Source of the DNA: Prevotella sp. P5-92
GTDB lineage: Bacteria; Bacteroidota; Bacteroidia; Bacteroidales; Bacteroidaceae
Length of the DNA stretch: 64,000 nucleotides
Assembly (NCBI RefSeq): GCF_002251245.1
Contig: NZ_NPJG01000098.1
Coordinates: 1-64,000 of the forward strand
Reading direction: 5' to 3'
Part shown: piece by piece, positions 57,007 through 64,000 of the stretch
Position numbering within the stretch: position 1 is the stretch's first letter
How the letters are laid out: every line of letters starts with the position of its first letter
The notes under the pieces: model-generated
What the model was told of the DNA's origin: nothing
The model's input: the letters and a program-made list of their open reading frames with translations, nothing else
Database searches by the model: none
Position numbers and translations under genes: made by a program

Positions 57007-59180
57007 TAATTAGCACGGGTGTTTTCTGTCGCTGTAAGACCCAACTGAGAAATACGGTAAACGAAATTGCTGAAGCGGGTATATGGCGGCAACTGTCCTA
57101 CAAATTCTTCTACTGCATAGCGATTAGACTCGGTGAGATACATATACAACGAATCCTTATTCTCAAGCTGTGAGTTGACTTCCTTCAACGCCTTCTGGTC
57201 GATATCCTTCCATGTGCGGTTGGCTCGTGTCACCATAAGGTTGACGGTGCCAAGATTGAGGAGTGCCGACGGGATAGAGTGGTCGTTGAGATTAGGATAC
57301 TCCACGATGAGAATCTCGTTGGGAAGTACGTCGGGACAGAGGTCCTTTATACTTGTGGACATGATATACTTGCTGTCATCGGCAAGGAAGTCTTCGTCGT
57401 AAGTAAGACGACGCACTTGCAAGCCAATAGATATCCAATAGTTCTCCAACTCTTGGGCAATATAGCTCTTTCCATTAGAAGAGTCGGTAGAAAGGAGATT
57501 GAGCACATTCTGCTGTCCTGTCTTGAAGTGTGGAAGAAGAGCCTTGCTGAGCTGACGCAACGCCATATCGCCAATGGTCTTGTTATAGCGACGATAGCGC
57601 AAGCTGCTTTCTTTGGGATAACAACCAAGGACAGGTATCTCTGTGATACGCTCCGAACGCATGCGATCGCGTAGAGTGCGGTCGAGAAGCTCGATAAGGA
57701 AGAAATAAACCGCAACCAAAACAAAAGTAAGGATGAAGGCTCCAAGCAAGATCATCATACGATTTGTGGGCAGGGCGTTGAGCGGGAACAATGGCGGATT
57801 GAGAACACGGAGCGTGGCAGTGGTCATCTGAAGGTTGCGCTGGCGCAGACGAGCCTGGTTCAATGCACCGAGCATGCTCATGTAGTTCGACTCAACAAAG
57901 CTAATATGACGGTCTTTTCTGCCCAAGGTGGCGCCAATAGGCGAGAAGAACAAGAACTGACGGTCGATGTTCTTACGCATAATGTCTTGTGCAGACATTC
58001 TCGCCTTTGTCTCCTCCAACAAGAGAACCTGGTCAAGCCACTTGTCGATAAGATCATTTGACTTCACTCCCATATCGGTTGAAGTGCTGTTCGCCTGGAA
58101 ATCCTTTGTAAGGCTTCTTACCTGAGCTGTGGTATTCTCCAACTCCCTTTGTGCGTTTGCCAACTCGAGTTGAGCTTCTTCTGAATTTCCTCCTTCGCTC
58201 GACATCAGGCGCAGGTTGGAAATACGCGATTGTAGCTTTGAAATGTCCTTAACGCGATCAGTAAAGTCTTGATTTGTGCGTATATTTTTGACACGATTGC
58301 CCAACTTACTTTCAAGATAGTCAATCATAGACTTTGTAATGGTATAGTTCATGAGCAAATCATTGTCGGATACCTGCTGAGATCCTTCAAGACCAGAAAG
58401 AACTTTTGTCTGCTCACCGTAGTTGATGATGCGATTCTCGACGTTATAAGCTATGAGGTCGTCCTCGGCATCACAAAGCATGCGGTAGAGACGGCCTACC
58501 TCACGCTCGAAGAACTTGATGACATTGTTGGTCTCGCCATAACGTATCTGCTGATACTGATTGGCAAAAACGGAGTTGAGAATGTCGAGAGTGTTGTATG
58601 CTATACCAGCATCGTTGGCCGAATAACCTATGTTGATAATATCACTCTTTGAAAATTGTGTTACTTTCAGCCGGGAGGTAATGCTATTGAGTCCGAAATA
58701 TGGATGATAGTTGGTGAGACTGAAAATGAAATTGTCGCGGGTAGGTTTCTCGTACGCCTTGAGGCTGGTATATGTAGCGTCCTCGCTATTACGATTGATG
58801 AGTGCCTTTACCTCTGCAGGTACACTGGCGTTCAAAGCACGGAAGTGCTCTGCTGAGATATAGTTGTTGTCCTTACGCTCATTACCATACATCATACAAC
58901 GCGCAAAAAGGCGCAACGACACTTCGTGGATGGTGTTGTCGGTGGTGATTATAAGCATCAAGTTGTTGATGTTGACCTGCGAATTACCACCTGCAGTACC
59001 TGTGCCACCCTCAATGTTGTAACCTGTGATCATACCTGTGTAAATGGTGGTATTGGTATCGTACTGACGCTCCATATTGCGAGTCATGAACCATGCCACT
59101 ACAAGGGATATCATAGGAAGAATGGCAAGATACCAACGGATGCGGTATAAAAACCGAACTATATATCTGAATATGTCCAT
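57006..59180 (-). CDS. Wzc-like chain-length determinant with degraded tyrosine-kinase domain
   Basis: The 724-aa protein has two membrane helices (about 14-32 and 490-510) bracketing a large periplasmic coiled-coil region, the PCP/Wzz fold. The C-terminal 200 residues resemble a BY-kinase. Walker A reads STDSSNGKSY (GKS kept, upstream glycine lost) and Walker B reads ILIVEYPNL (no D-x-P). No tyrosine cluster is at the end. It probably controls chain length without autophosphorylation. It lies between TolC-like and Wzy-like genes. Confidence 0.85.
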   Translation of the reverse strand: MDIFRYIVRFLYRIRWYLAILPMISLVVAWFMTRNMERQYDTNTTIYTGMITGYNIEGGTGTAGGNSQVNINNLMLIITTDNTIHEVSLRLFARCMMYGNERKDNNYISAEHFRALNASVPAEVKALINRNSEDATYTSLKAYEKPTRDNFIFSLTNYHPYFGLNSITSRLKVTQFSKSDIINIGYSANDAGIAYNTLDILNSVFANQYQQIRYGETNNVIKFFEREVGRLYRMLCDAEDDLIAYNVENRIINYGEQTKVLSGLEGSQQVSDNDLLMNYTITKSMIDYLESKLGNRVKNIRTNQDFTDRVKDISKLQSRISNLRLMSSEGGNSEEAQLELANAQRELENTTAQVRSLTKDFQANSTSTDMGVKSNDLIDKWLDQVLLLEETKARMSAQDIMRKNIDRQFLFFSPIGATLGRKDRHISFVESNYMSMLGALNQARLRQRNLQMTTATLRVLNPPLFPLNALPTNRMMILLGAFILTFVLVAVYFFLIELLDRTLRDRMRSERITEIPVLGCYPKESSLRYRRYNKTIGDMALRQLSKALLPHFKTGQQNVLNLLSTDSSNGKSYIAQELENYWISIGLQVRRLTYDEDFLADDSKYIMSTSIKDLCPDVLPNEILIVEYPNLNDHSIPSALLNLGTVNLMVTRANRTWKDIDQKALKEVNSQLENKDSLYMYLTESNRYAVEEFVGQLPPYTRFSNFVYRISQLGLTATENTRAN

Positions 59181-59218
59181 AATATTTGACGTTTATGGGG
59201 TTATACTTGTTTGTTTGA

Positions 59219-60208
59219 TTATTTTGACGACTTCTTTTGTGACTTTTGTTCGGCTTTCTTTGCCTTTTCGCGAGCGTCTGCTTCTTTCTTCACTGCCTTC
59301 TTTTCAGCCTTTTCAATGTCGTCGAGTTTCTTCTTGTCCTCCTTCATCTCTTCTTTAAGGCGTTTCTCGAACTCTTTATGTTCTTTCTCCAAATCCTTAA
59401 GAGACTTATCAACTGCCTCGTCGAGGGTGATGTCGGTGGTGGTATTAGTGATGATAGGAGTATGGGTGAGAATCTCTAAAGTTATGATGTCGGTGGTAAT
59501 CTGAGTCTGGAGTGACTGATAATTGCTTACAGCGCCATTCTCTCTCTCCTTTGTCAAAGCGAAATCCTCGATAGACATCTCGCCATTTTGGAACTGCTCC
59601 TGATTGATAGAGCCTGCACCCTGATAAATGGCGGCGTTCTCGCTGGCAGATTTCAAAGCTACGAGATTGTTGGTAATCTTAACCCATAGCGTGGCAATCT
59701 GAAGCTTTAGCTGATCGAAAGCGGCATCTTTCGCAATCTGGGCAGCATCGACCTCAAGACGCTTACGCTTGACAGCAGCCTTAAGGTCGAGAATATCCTC
59801 TACAGGTATGGCAAGGTTGACACCGATGTTCCAGTAGCTCTGCTCAGAACCTTGGAACTGGTATAGGGTAGGGCTATAGGTTGATGAGTTGTTTCCCCAC
59901 ATATCTGCCTTTCCATAGCTGTAGCTGGCATGTCCGGTGACATAAGAGAAAATGTGACGCTTCTGCTTAGCCACTTCAGCCTGAGCTATCTGTTGCTGTT
60001 TTGCAAGAGCCAAAATGTTGGGATTGGATTTTGCATTCTCAAACAGGACGGCCAAAGGAGGCAGATGAAAATTAGTAAAGTTCAGCTGGCTTCCTTCACT
60101 TGAATCGAAGAAGCCTGCATTGATGCCACTCTTGTTATACTGAGCTGAAGCGGGTATGACCGCCGCCGAGAGGCTTAGAGCAACTATAAGATGTTTTACT
60201 CTTATCAT
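59219..60208 (-). CDS. TolC-like outer-membrane protein with long charged tail
   Basis: The protein is 329 aa from the ATG at 60208, which gives a clear signal peptide (HLIVALSLSAAVIPASAQ). An upstream ATG at 60262 would overlap the sugar-transferase stop and hide the signal. The body has coiled-coil helices and beta text like outer-membrane efflux proteins (VTGHASYSYGKADMWGNNSS, LAIPVEDILDLKAAVKRKRL). It is shorter than normal TolC. The last 65 residues are a K/E-rich coiled coil (KKLDDIEKAEKKAVKKEADA). It probably forms the outer-membrane conduit of the operon, in place of a Wza-type protein. Confidence 0.75.
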   Translation of the reverse strand: MIRVKHLIVALSLSAAVIPASAQYNKSGINAGFFDSSEGSQLNFTNFHLPPLAVLFENAKSNPNILALAKQQQIAQAEVAKQKRHIFSYVTGHASYSYGKADMWGNNSSTYSPTLYQFQGSEQSYWNIGVNLAIPVEDILDLKAAVKRKRLEVDAAQIAKDAAFDQLKLQIATLWVKITNNLVALKSASENAAIYQGAGSINQEQFQNGEMSIEDFALTKERENGAVSNYQSLQTQITTDIITLEILTHTPIITNTTTDITLDEAVDKSLKDLEKEHKEFEKRLKEEMKEDKKKLDDIEKAEKKAVKKEADAREKAKKAEQKSQKKSSK

Positions 60209-60254
60209 TTTTTCAGATTTACTTATAATAATAAAATGGTATTCGGTTGATGTC

Positions 60255-61460
60255 TCAGACATTGTCTTTTTGAACGAATGCCGTGAGTGTACGGAAGATG
60301 ATCTTCATGTCGAGAGAGAAACAATAGGTCTGACCATATCTGATGTCGAGCTGCTTACGCTCTTCAGCAGACATGTCACCACCCTTGCCACGTTCTTCTA
60401 CCTGCCAAAGACCTGTCAGTCCGGCAGGAGCCATAAAGCGGTCGATGCAGTTGTCAGCGGTCAGACGCTCAGCTTCGTATAAAGGCAACGGACGATTGCC
60501 TACTATTGACATATCGCCACGAAGGATATTGAACAGCTGAGGTAACTCGTCAATGCTATACTTGCGGATGAAAGCTCCCACCTTGGTGATGCGCGGGTCG
60601 TTTTCAATCTTTACGAACGCATTCTGTATTTCTTCATTCTTCTTCTTGTTGAAATCGTCTTCAGCAACGACAAAGTCGTCGCCGACAAGCATCACCTCGT
60701 CGTCGCTGATAAGCATATCGGCACCTCCAATACCATCAAGAAGACCTTGGTCCATGACGTCGCTTGAGTCGTCAACCAAAGGCAAAGTGGGTTGTGGCTC
60801 GTCGGTGTGCTGTGCATACTGGTTCTGGGTCTTGCTTAATTCGGTCAACTGTTTGTCAGCGTCAACATACATGCTTCTGAACTTGAGGAAATCGAAGATG
60901 GTGTAATTGGTACCAACACGTTTTGACTTAAACAACACCGGACCCTTACTCTCCAGTCTTATCGCAATAGCCGTGATGATGAATACTGGTGACAAAATGA
61001 TGATGCCCAACAAAGAGAACACGATATCAAACAATCGCTTCCAAAGAGGTATCTTGAAACGAAGGATCTTGAATTTCGGTGCAACATTGTCGAACAAGAT
61101 GCTCTCACGATCAGAAATAAACTGTATCTTCTTGTTTATCTCCGTGACAGAGGCCTTACGGTCGAGAGTGTCGTTAATGCCACATTGCTGATAACACTTT
61201 CTCTCTTCTGAGTTAAGGCTATCGGTAAGAAGAACGATATAGATGTTTGGACACTTCTTCTTTAGATAGGTGATAGAGGTAATGTCTATGTTCTTGTCGT
61301 TACGTTCATAGAAAATGATGAAATGCTCGTTGTGTACCTTTGGCACACATAACTTCGCTGCATCCTTGTATGCAGAAGTCATACGAACCAACTGTCCAGG
61401 AACATATTTCAAACGTTCTCGGGTGTCATGATTATCACCAAGGTAAACTACACCTATCAT
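60255..61460 (-). CDS. Receiver-like domain fused to bacterial sugar transferase
   Basis: The 401-aa protein is a fusion. Residues about 1-115 look like a degenerate response-regulator fold (IYIVLLTDSLNSEERKCYQQ, then INDTLDRKASVTEINKKI). A membrane helix at about 145-167 follows. Then comes the phosphoglycosyl-transferase core (KGPVLFKSKRVG, FLKFRSMY, then DPRITKVGAFIRKYSIDELP and PGLTGLWQV-like APAGLTGLWQV). An acidic insertion of about 80 residues splits the core between FRSMY and DPRI. It starts exopolysaccharide repeat-unit synthesis on undecaprenyl phosphate. The stand-alone receiver is encoded 11 bases upstream. Confidence 0.82.
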   Translation of the reverse strand: MIGVVYLGDNHDTRERLKYVPGQLVRMTSAYKDAAKLCVPKVHNEHFIIFYERNDKNIDITSITYLKKKCPNIYIVLLTDSLNSEERKCYQQCGINDTLDRKASVTEINKKIQFISDRESILFDNVAPKFKILRFKIPLWKRLFDIVFSLLGIIILSPVFIITAIAIRLESKGPVLFKSKRVGTNYTIFDFLKFRSMYVDADKQLTELSKTQNQYAQHTDEPQPTLPLVDDSSDVMDQGLLDGIGGADMLISDDEVMLVGDDFVVAEDDFNKKKNEEIQNAFVKIENDPRITKVGAFIRKYSIDELPQLFNILRGDMSIVGNRPLPLYEAERLTADNCIDRFMAPAGLTGLWQVEERGKGGDMSAEERKQLDIRYGQTYCFSLDMKIIFRTLTAFVQKDNV

Positions 61461-61471
61461 AATAATTGAAG

Positions 61472-61840
61472 TTAATTAGGAAGTATCTTTTTAACACGAA
61501 TCTTCAACTCCATGGGGTTGAATGGCTTAACGATGTAATCGACCGCTCCAATCTCCAACAGGCGGATGCGCTCATTAGTACTGTCCTCACTACTGAGCAT
61601 GATAACCGGAATGTGGCGGAACAACTCGTTCTGTTTTATCCATTCCAAGAAGTCGTCACCGCGCATGCCAGGCATCCGGATATCAGAAATGATGAGGTCT
61701 GGAGTGTTCCCAGACTGCAACCACTTGACACCCTGCAAACCATCAGGGAGCCATTGTACATCGTAGTCACTCATAAGGTAGATCGACAACACCTTTGCTA
61801 TCGTCTCCTTGTCGTCCAATATAAGAATTTTCTTTTTCAT
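61472..61840 (-). CDS. Stand-alone response regulator receiver
   Basis: The 122-aa CheY-like protein has acidic residues (ILILDDKETI), the phosphoacceptor D (LIISDIRMPGMRG, about residue 53), the conserved S (VIMLSSEDS) and the K (YIVKPFNP). There is no output domain. It is the first gene of the exopolysaccharide operon and is followed by a sugar transferase with its own receiver-like domain, so it may act by protein contact. No histidine kinase is in the window. Confidence 0.92.
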   Translation of the reverse strand: MKKKILILDDKETIAKVLSIYLMSDYDVQWLPDGLQGVKWLQSGNTPDLIISDIRMPGMRGDDFLEWIKQNELFRHIPVIMLSSEDSTNERIRLLEIGAVDYIVKPFNPMELKIRVKKILPN

Positions 61841-61937
61841 AAAAAAGCTTTTATATGTCTTAAGGTAAAAAAGGTTTATCGCTCGATTGAAGACCTGCCA
61901 TACATGACAAAATCGACTCTCTACGCTTTCACAACTG

Positions 61938-61945
61938 CAAAGGTA
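61938..61945 (-). promoter_or_regulatory. -7 box of the exopolysaccharide operon
   Basis: The minus strand reads TACCTTTG, matching TAnnTTTG, 98 bases upstream of the receiver start. The -33 element is unclear. The surrounding 61841-62076 region is A/T-rich and holds no gene. Confidence 0.5.
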
Positions 61946-62076
61946 AAAAAATATTTGAAATATCGCACAATATTTTCAAAAAAAAATGCGAAAACACAAA
62001 AAAAATTTTTTTTTTGCCCTTTTATGGGGGGATTTTCTTTAATAAAACGTATTATTATCGTTAAAAATATAAATGT

Positions 62077-63570
62077 ATGGCAAATAGATATTTATTAGGA
62101 TTTGACGTGGGAAGTAGCTCTGTAAAGGCTTCGCTCGTCAATGCAGACTCTGGAAAATGTGCTGCTACAGCCTTCTTTCCAGAACGTGAAGCTCCGATTA
62201 CAGCAGTAAAAACAGGTTGGGCAGAGCAGGATCCTGAAATGTGGTGGGAGAACGCTAAGTTGAGCCTTAACAAGATCATGGCGGATGCCGGAGTAAAGGC
62301 TGAAGAAATCAAGGCTATCGGCATTTCTTATCAGATGCACGGCTTGGTATGTGTGGACAAAGATTTGAAGCCTCTGAGACCAGCCATCATCTGGTGTGAC
62401 TCGCGCGCCGTGCCTTATGGTGATAAAGCTTTTCACAATATAGGTGCAGAAACGTGCTTACAGCACCTGCTGAACTCTCCTGGAAACTTTACTGCCGCCA
62501 AGTTGGCTTGGGTGAAGGAAAACGAACCAGAACTATATAATAAAATATATAAGGTGATGTTGCCTGGAGACTATATCGCCATGAAGTTGAGCGGTGTAGC
62601 AAATACCACTATAAGCGGACTTAGCGAAGGCATGTTCTGGGACTTCAAGGAAAACAAGGTGGCTGACTTCCTTATGGACTATTATGGATTTGACAAGTCT
62701 ATACTTGCTGATATCGTTCCTACTTTCAGCATCCAAAGCGAAGTTTCTGCAGAAGCTGCCGCTGAGACAGGACTGCTGAAAGGCACTCCTATCACATATC
62801 GTGCTGGCGACCAACCCAACAATGCCGTTAGTCTGAACGTGTTTAATCCTGGTGAAATTGCTTCTACTGCCGGTACTTCTGGAGTGGTATATGGTGTCCT
62901 AGGAGATATCAATTACGACAAGAAGAGCAGGGTGAACACATTTGCCCATGTGAACCACGAAGCCGACATGACACGTCTCGGAGTATTGCTTTGCATCAAT
63001 GGCACAGGTATTCTCAATGCATGGGTAAGAAGAAATATTCTTTCTTCAAGCATAGGATATGCAGAAATGAACGACTTGGCAGCCGGTGTACCTATCGGTA
63101 GTGAAGGTGTGAGCGTCATTCCTTTCGGTAATGGAGCAGAGCGTGTGCTCGAGAACAAGGAGATTGGATGCGCCATTACGGGACTGAGTTTTAACAAGCA
63201 TACAAATGCCCACATCGTCAGAGCAGCTCAGGAAGGAATAGTGTTCAGCTTCTGCTATGGAATGGAAATCATGCAGCAGATGGGAATGGACATAAGAAAG
63301 ATTCATGCTGGTAAGGCGAACATGTTCCTTAGTGATATATTTAGACAGACTTTGGCTGGTGTTAGCGGTGCCACAATAGAACTGTACGACACGGACGGTA
63401 GCGTAGGTGCTGCAAAGGGCGCTGGCATTGGTGCTGGCATTTACAAGGACAACAATGAAGCATTTGCTACTCTTGACAAGCTTATGGTGATTGAACCGAA
63501 TGAAAGCAAACGTGCAGAGTATCTTCACGCTTACTCTGAATGGAAGAGCAGACTTAACGGACTTGTATAA
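62077..63570 (+). CDS. xylB: Xylulokinase
   Basis: The 497-aa FGGY kinase phosphorylates D-xylulose. FDVGSSSVKASLVNADSGK is the N-terminal phosphate motif. QMHGLVCVDKDLKPLRPAII carries the sugar-binding region with WCDSRA. The C-terminal FGGY block and GSVGAAKGAGIGAGI complete the ATP lobe. The gene stands alone, without xylA or a transporter, opposite to the exopolysaccharide operon. It may supply xylulose-5-P to the pentose pathway. Confidence 0.9.
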   Translation: MANRYLLGFDVGSSSVKASLVNADSGKCAATAFFPEREAPITAVKTGWAEQDPEMWWENAKLSLNKIMADAGVKAEEIKAIGISYQMHGLVCVDKDLKPLRPAIIWCDSRAVPYGDKAFHNIGAETCLQHLLNSPGNFTAAKLAWVKENEPELYNKIYKVMLPGDYIAMKLSGVANTTISGLSEGMFWDFKENKVADFLMDYYGFDKSILADIVPTFSIQSEVSAEAAAETGLLKGTPITYRAGDQPNNAVSLNVFNPGEIASTAGTSGVVYGVLGDINYDKKSRVNTFAHVNHEADMTRLGVLLCINGTGILNAWVRRNILSSSIGYAEMNDLAAGVPIGSEGVSVIPFGNGAERVLENKEIGCAITGLSFNKHTNAHIVRAAQEGIVFSFCYGMEIMQQMGMDIRKIHAGKANMFLSDIFRQTLAGVSGATIELYDTDGSVGAAKGAGIGAGIYKDNNEAFATLDKLMVIEPNESKRAEYLHAYSEWKSRLNGLV

Positions 63571-63592
63571 ACATTGATATTAGTTAAATAAA

Positions 63593-63636
63593 GAAGCCGC
63601 CAGAAACAAGAATGTTTTTGACGGCTTCTAATTTTT
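63593..63636. terminator. Bidirectional terminator between xylB and the M64 gene
   Basis: GAAGCCGCCA pairs with TGACGGCTTC (one mismatch). The + side is followed by TAATTTTTT and the - side by CTTTATTT, so it can serve both convergent genes. Confidence 0.85.
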
Positions 63637-63651
63637 TACGGCTTATTATTT

Positions 63652-64000
63652 TTATTTTACGTAGAAATCTATGAGACGTTGGAGCGCCTGTTGACATACG
63701 GGACAAAAATCCTTGTGTTCATTGGTACGCATGCGGCAATCAGGTAGTCCACGCCAAACGCCTTTGGTCTGATAACCTCCACCTTCGACAAGTCCTGCTT
63801 TACCTTCGTCAATAAGGTTTTGCCATTTCAGACCGAAATTGTGCTTTGTCGTGATGTTGGGTTCCCATGGCTCTGTATCTGAGAAATACATTGGATCAGA
63901 ATCCGTATATTCATACTCATCGGCAAGACCTCCAAAACTATGTCCGAATTCATGGACAACAACAGGACGGAAATGCTTGTGCTTTGTTGAGCTGAGATTA
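63652..64000 (-). CDS. Peptidase M64 family protein, partial (5-prime end outside window)
   Basis: The C-terminal about 115 residues of an M64 (IgA-peptidase-like) protein are encoded. The frame is open to the window edge. The zinc site VVVHEFGHSFGGLADEY is complete (HExxHxxGxxD). It is followed by SDTEPWEPNITTKHNFGLKW and the cysteine-containing CRMRTNEHKDFCPVCQ typical of the family's end. Probably secreted; the signal is outside the window. Confidence 0.88.
   Translation of the reverse strand, partial: NLSSTKHKHFRPVVVHEFGHSFGGLADEYEYTDSDPMYFSDTEPWEPNITTKHNFGLKWQNLIDEGKAGLVEGGGYQTKGVWRGLPDCRMRTNEHKDFCPVCQQALQRLIDFYVK

Overview
The window looks like a chromosomal segment of a Bacteroidota bacterium, most likely Prevotella or a close relative. 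Promoter-like boxes of the Bacteroidota type (TTTG, about 20 bases, TAnnTTTG) precede many genes. Protein content is also typical: secreted GH51 arabinofuranosidase, BspA-type leucine-rich repeats, GLUG repeats, WG repeats, DUF4143-type ATPases, membrane pyrophosphatase and an M64 peptidase. No rRNA, tRNA or CRISPR array was seen.

Region 1 (0.5-5.5 kb) is housekeeping: an ABC-F ATPase, grpE-dnaJ and folC. Region 2 (5.6-21.6 kb) is a pentose/hexose catabolic block read rightward. A galactose unit (mutarotase, GluP/FucP-type transporter, galactokinase) ends in a terminator. It is followed by an arabinose regulon with its own promoter and a palindromic operator candidate: lipoprotein mutarotase, SSS symporter, Nudix-type AraR regulator, araD, araA, ribulokinase, secreted arabinofuranosidase, transketolase and rpiB. 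Extracellular arabinosides would be cut, arabinose imported, and carbon passed through ribulose-5-P and xylulose-5-P to the pentose phosphate pathway. A xylulokinase lies alone at 62 kb.

Region 3 (21.6-48.6 kb) is accessory and partly decayed. It holds gene scars, a MITE-like element with 35-bp inverted ends and an 8-bp target duplication, an internally deleted IS3-type element, an IS4-type element with a nonsense codon, an IS66 relic, two 24-bp tandem arrays, and several broken or scarred ATPase genes. Between the debris are intact unknown clusters. One (24.3-28.8 kb) is a predicted envelope operon. The next (29.1-33.5 kb) has a WG-repeat protein, a pore-like membrane protein without the potassium filter signature, small proteins and a duplicated 12-codon mini-ORF. 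There is also a zincin metallopeptidase-WG fusion (36.5 kb) and a protein kinase-TM-LRR fusion (42.6 kb). SprT-like protease and K+-dependent membrane pyrophosphatase genes follow.

Region 4 (48.6-61.8 kb, minus strand) is one tightly packed exopolysaccharide operon. In order of transcription: stand-alone receiver, receiver-like/sugar-transferase fusion, TolC-like outer-membrane protein, Wzc-like chain-length protein with a degraded kinase domain, Wzy-like polymerase, three GT2 glycosyltransferases, an S9 peptidase and a sialate-O-acetylesterase-like lipoprotein. The window ends inside an M64 peptidase gene.

All family names are from reading motifs by eye; no database search was run.
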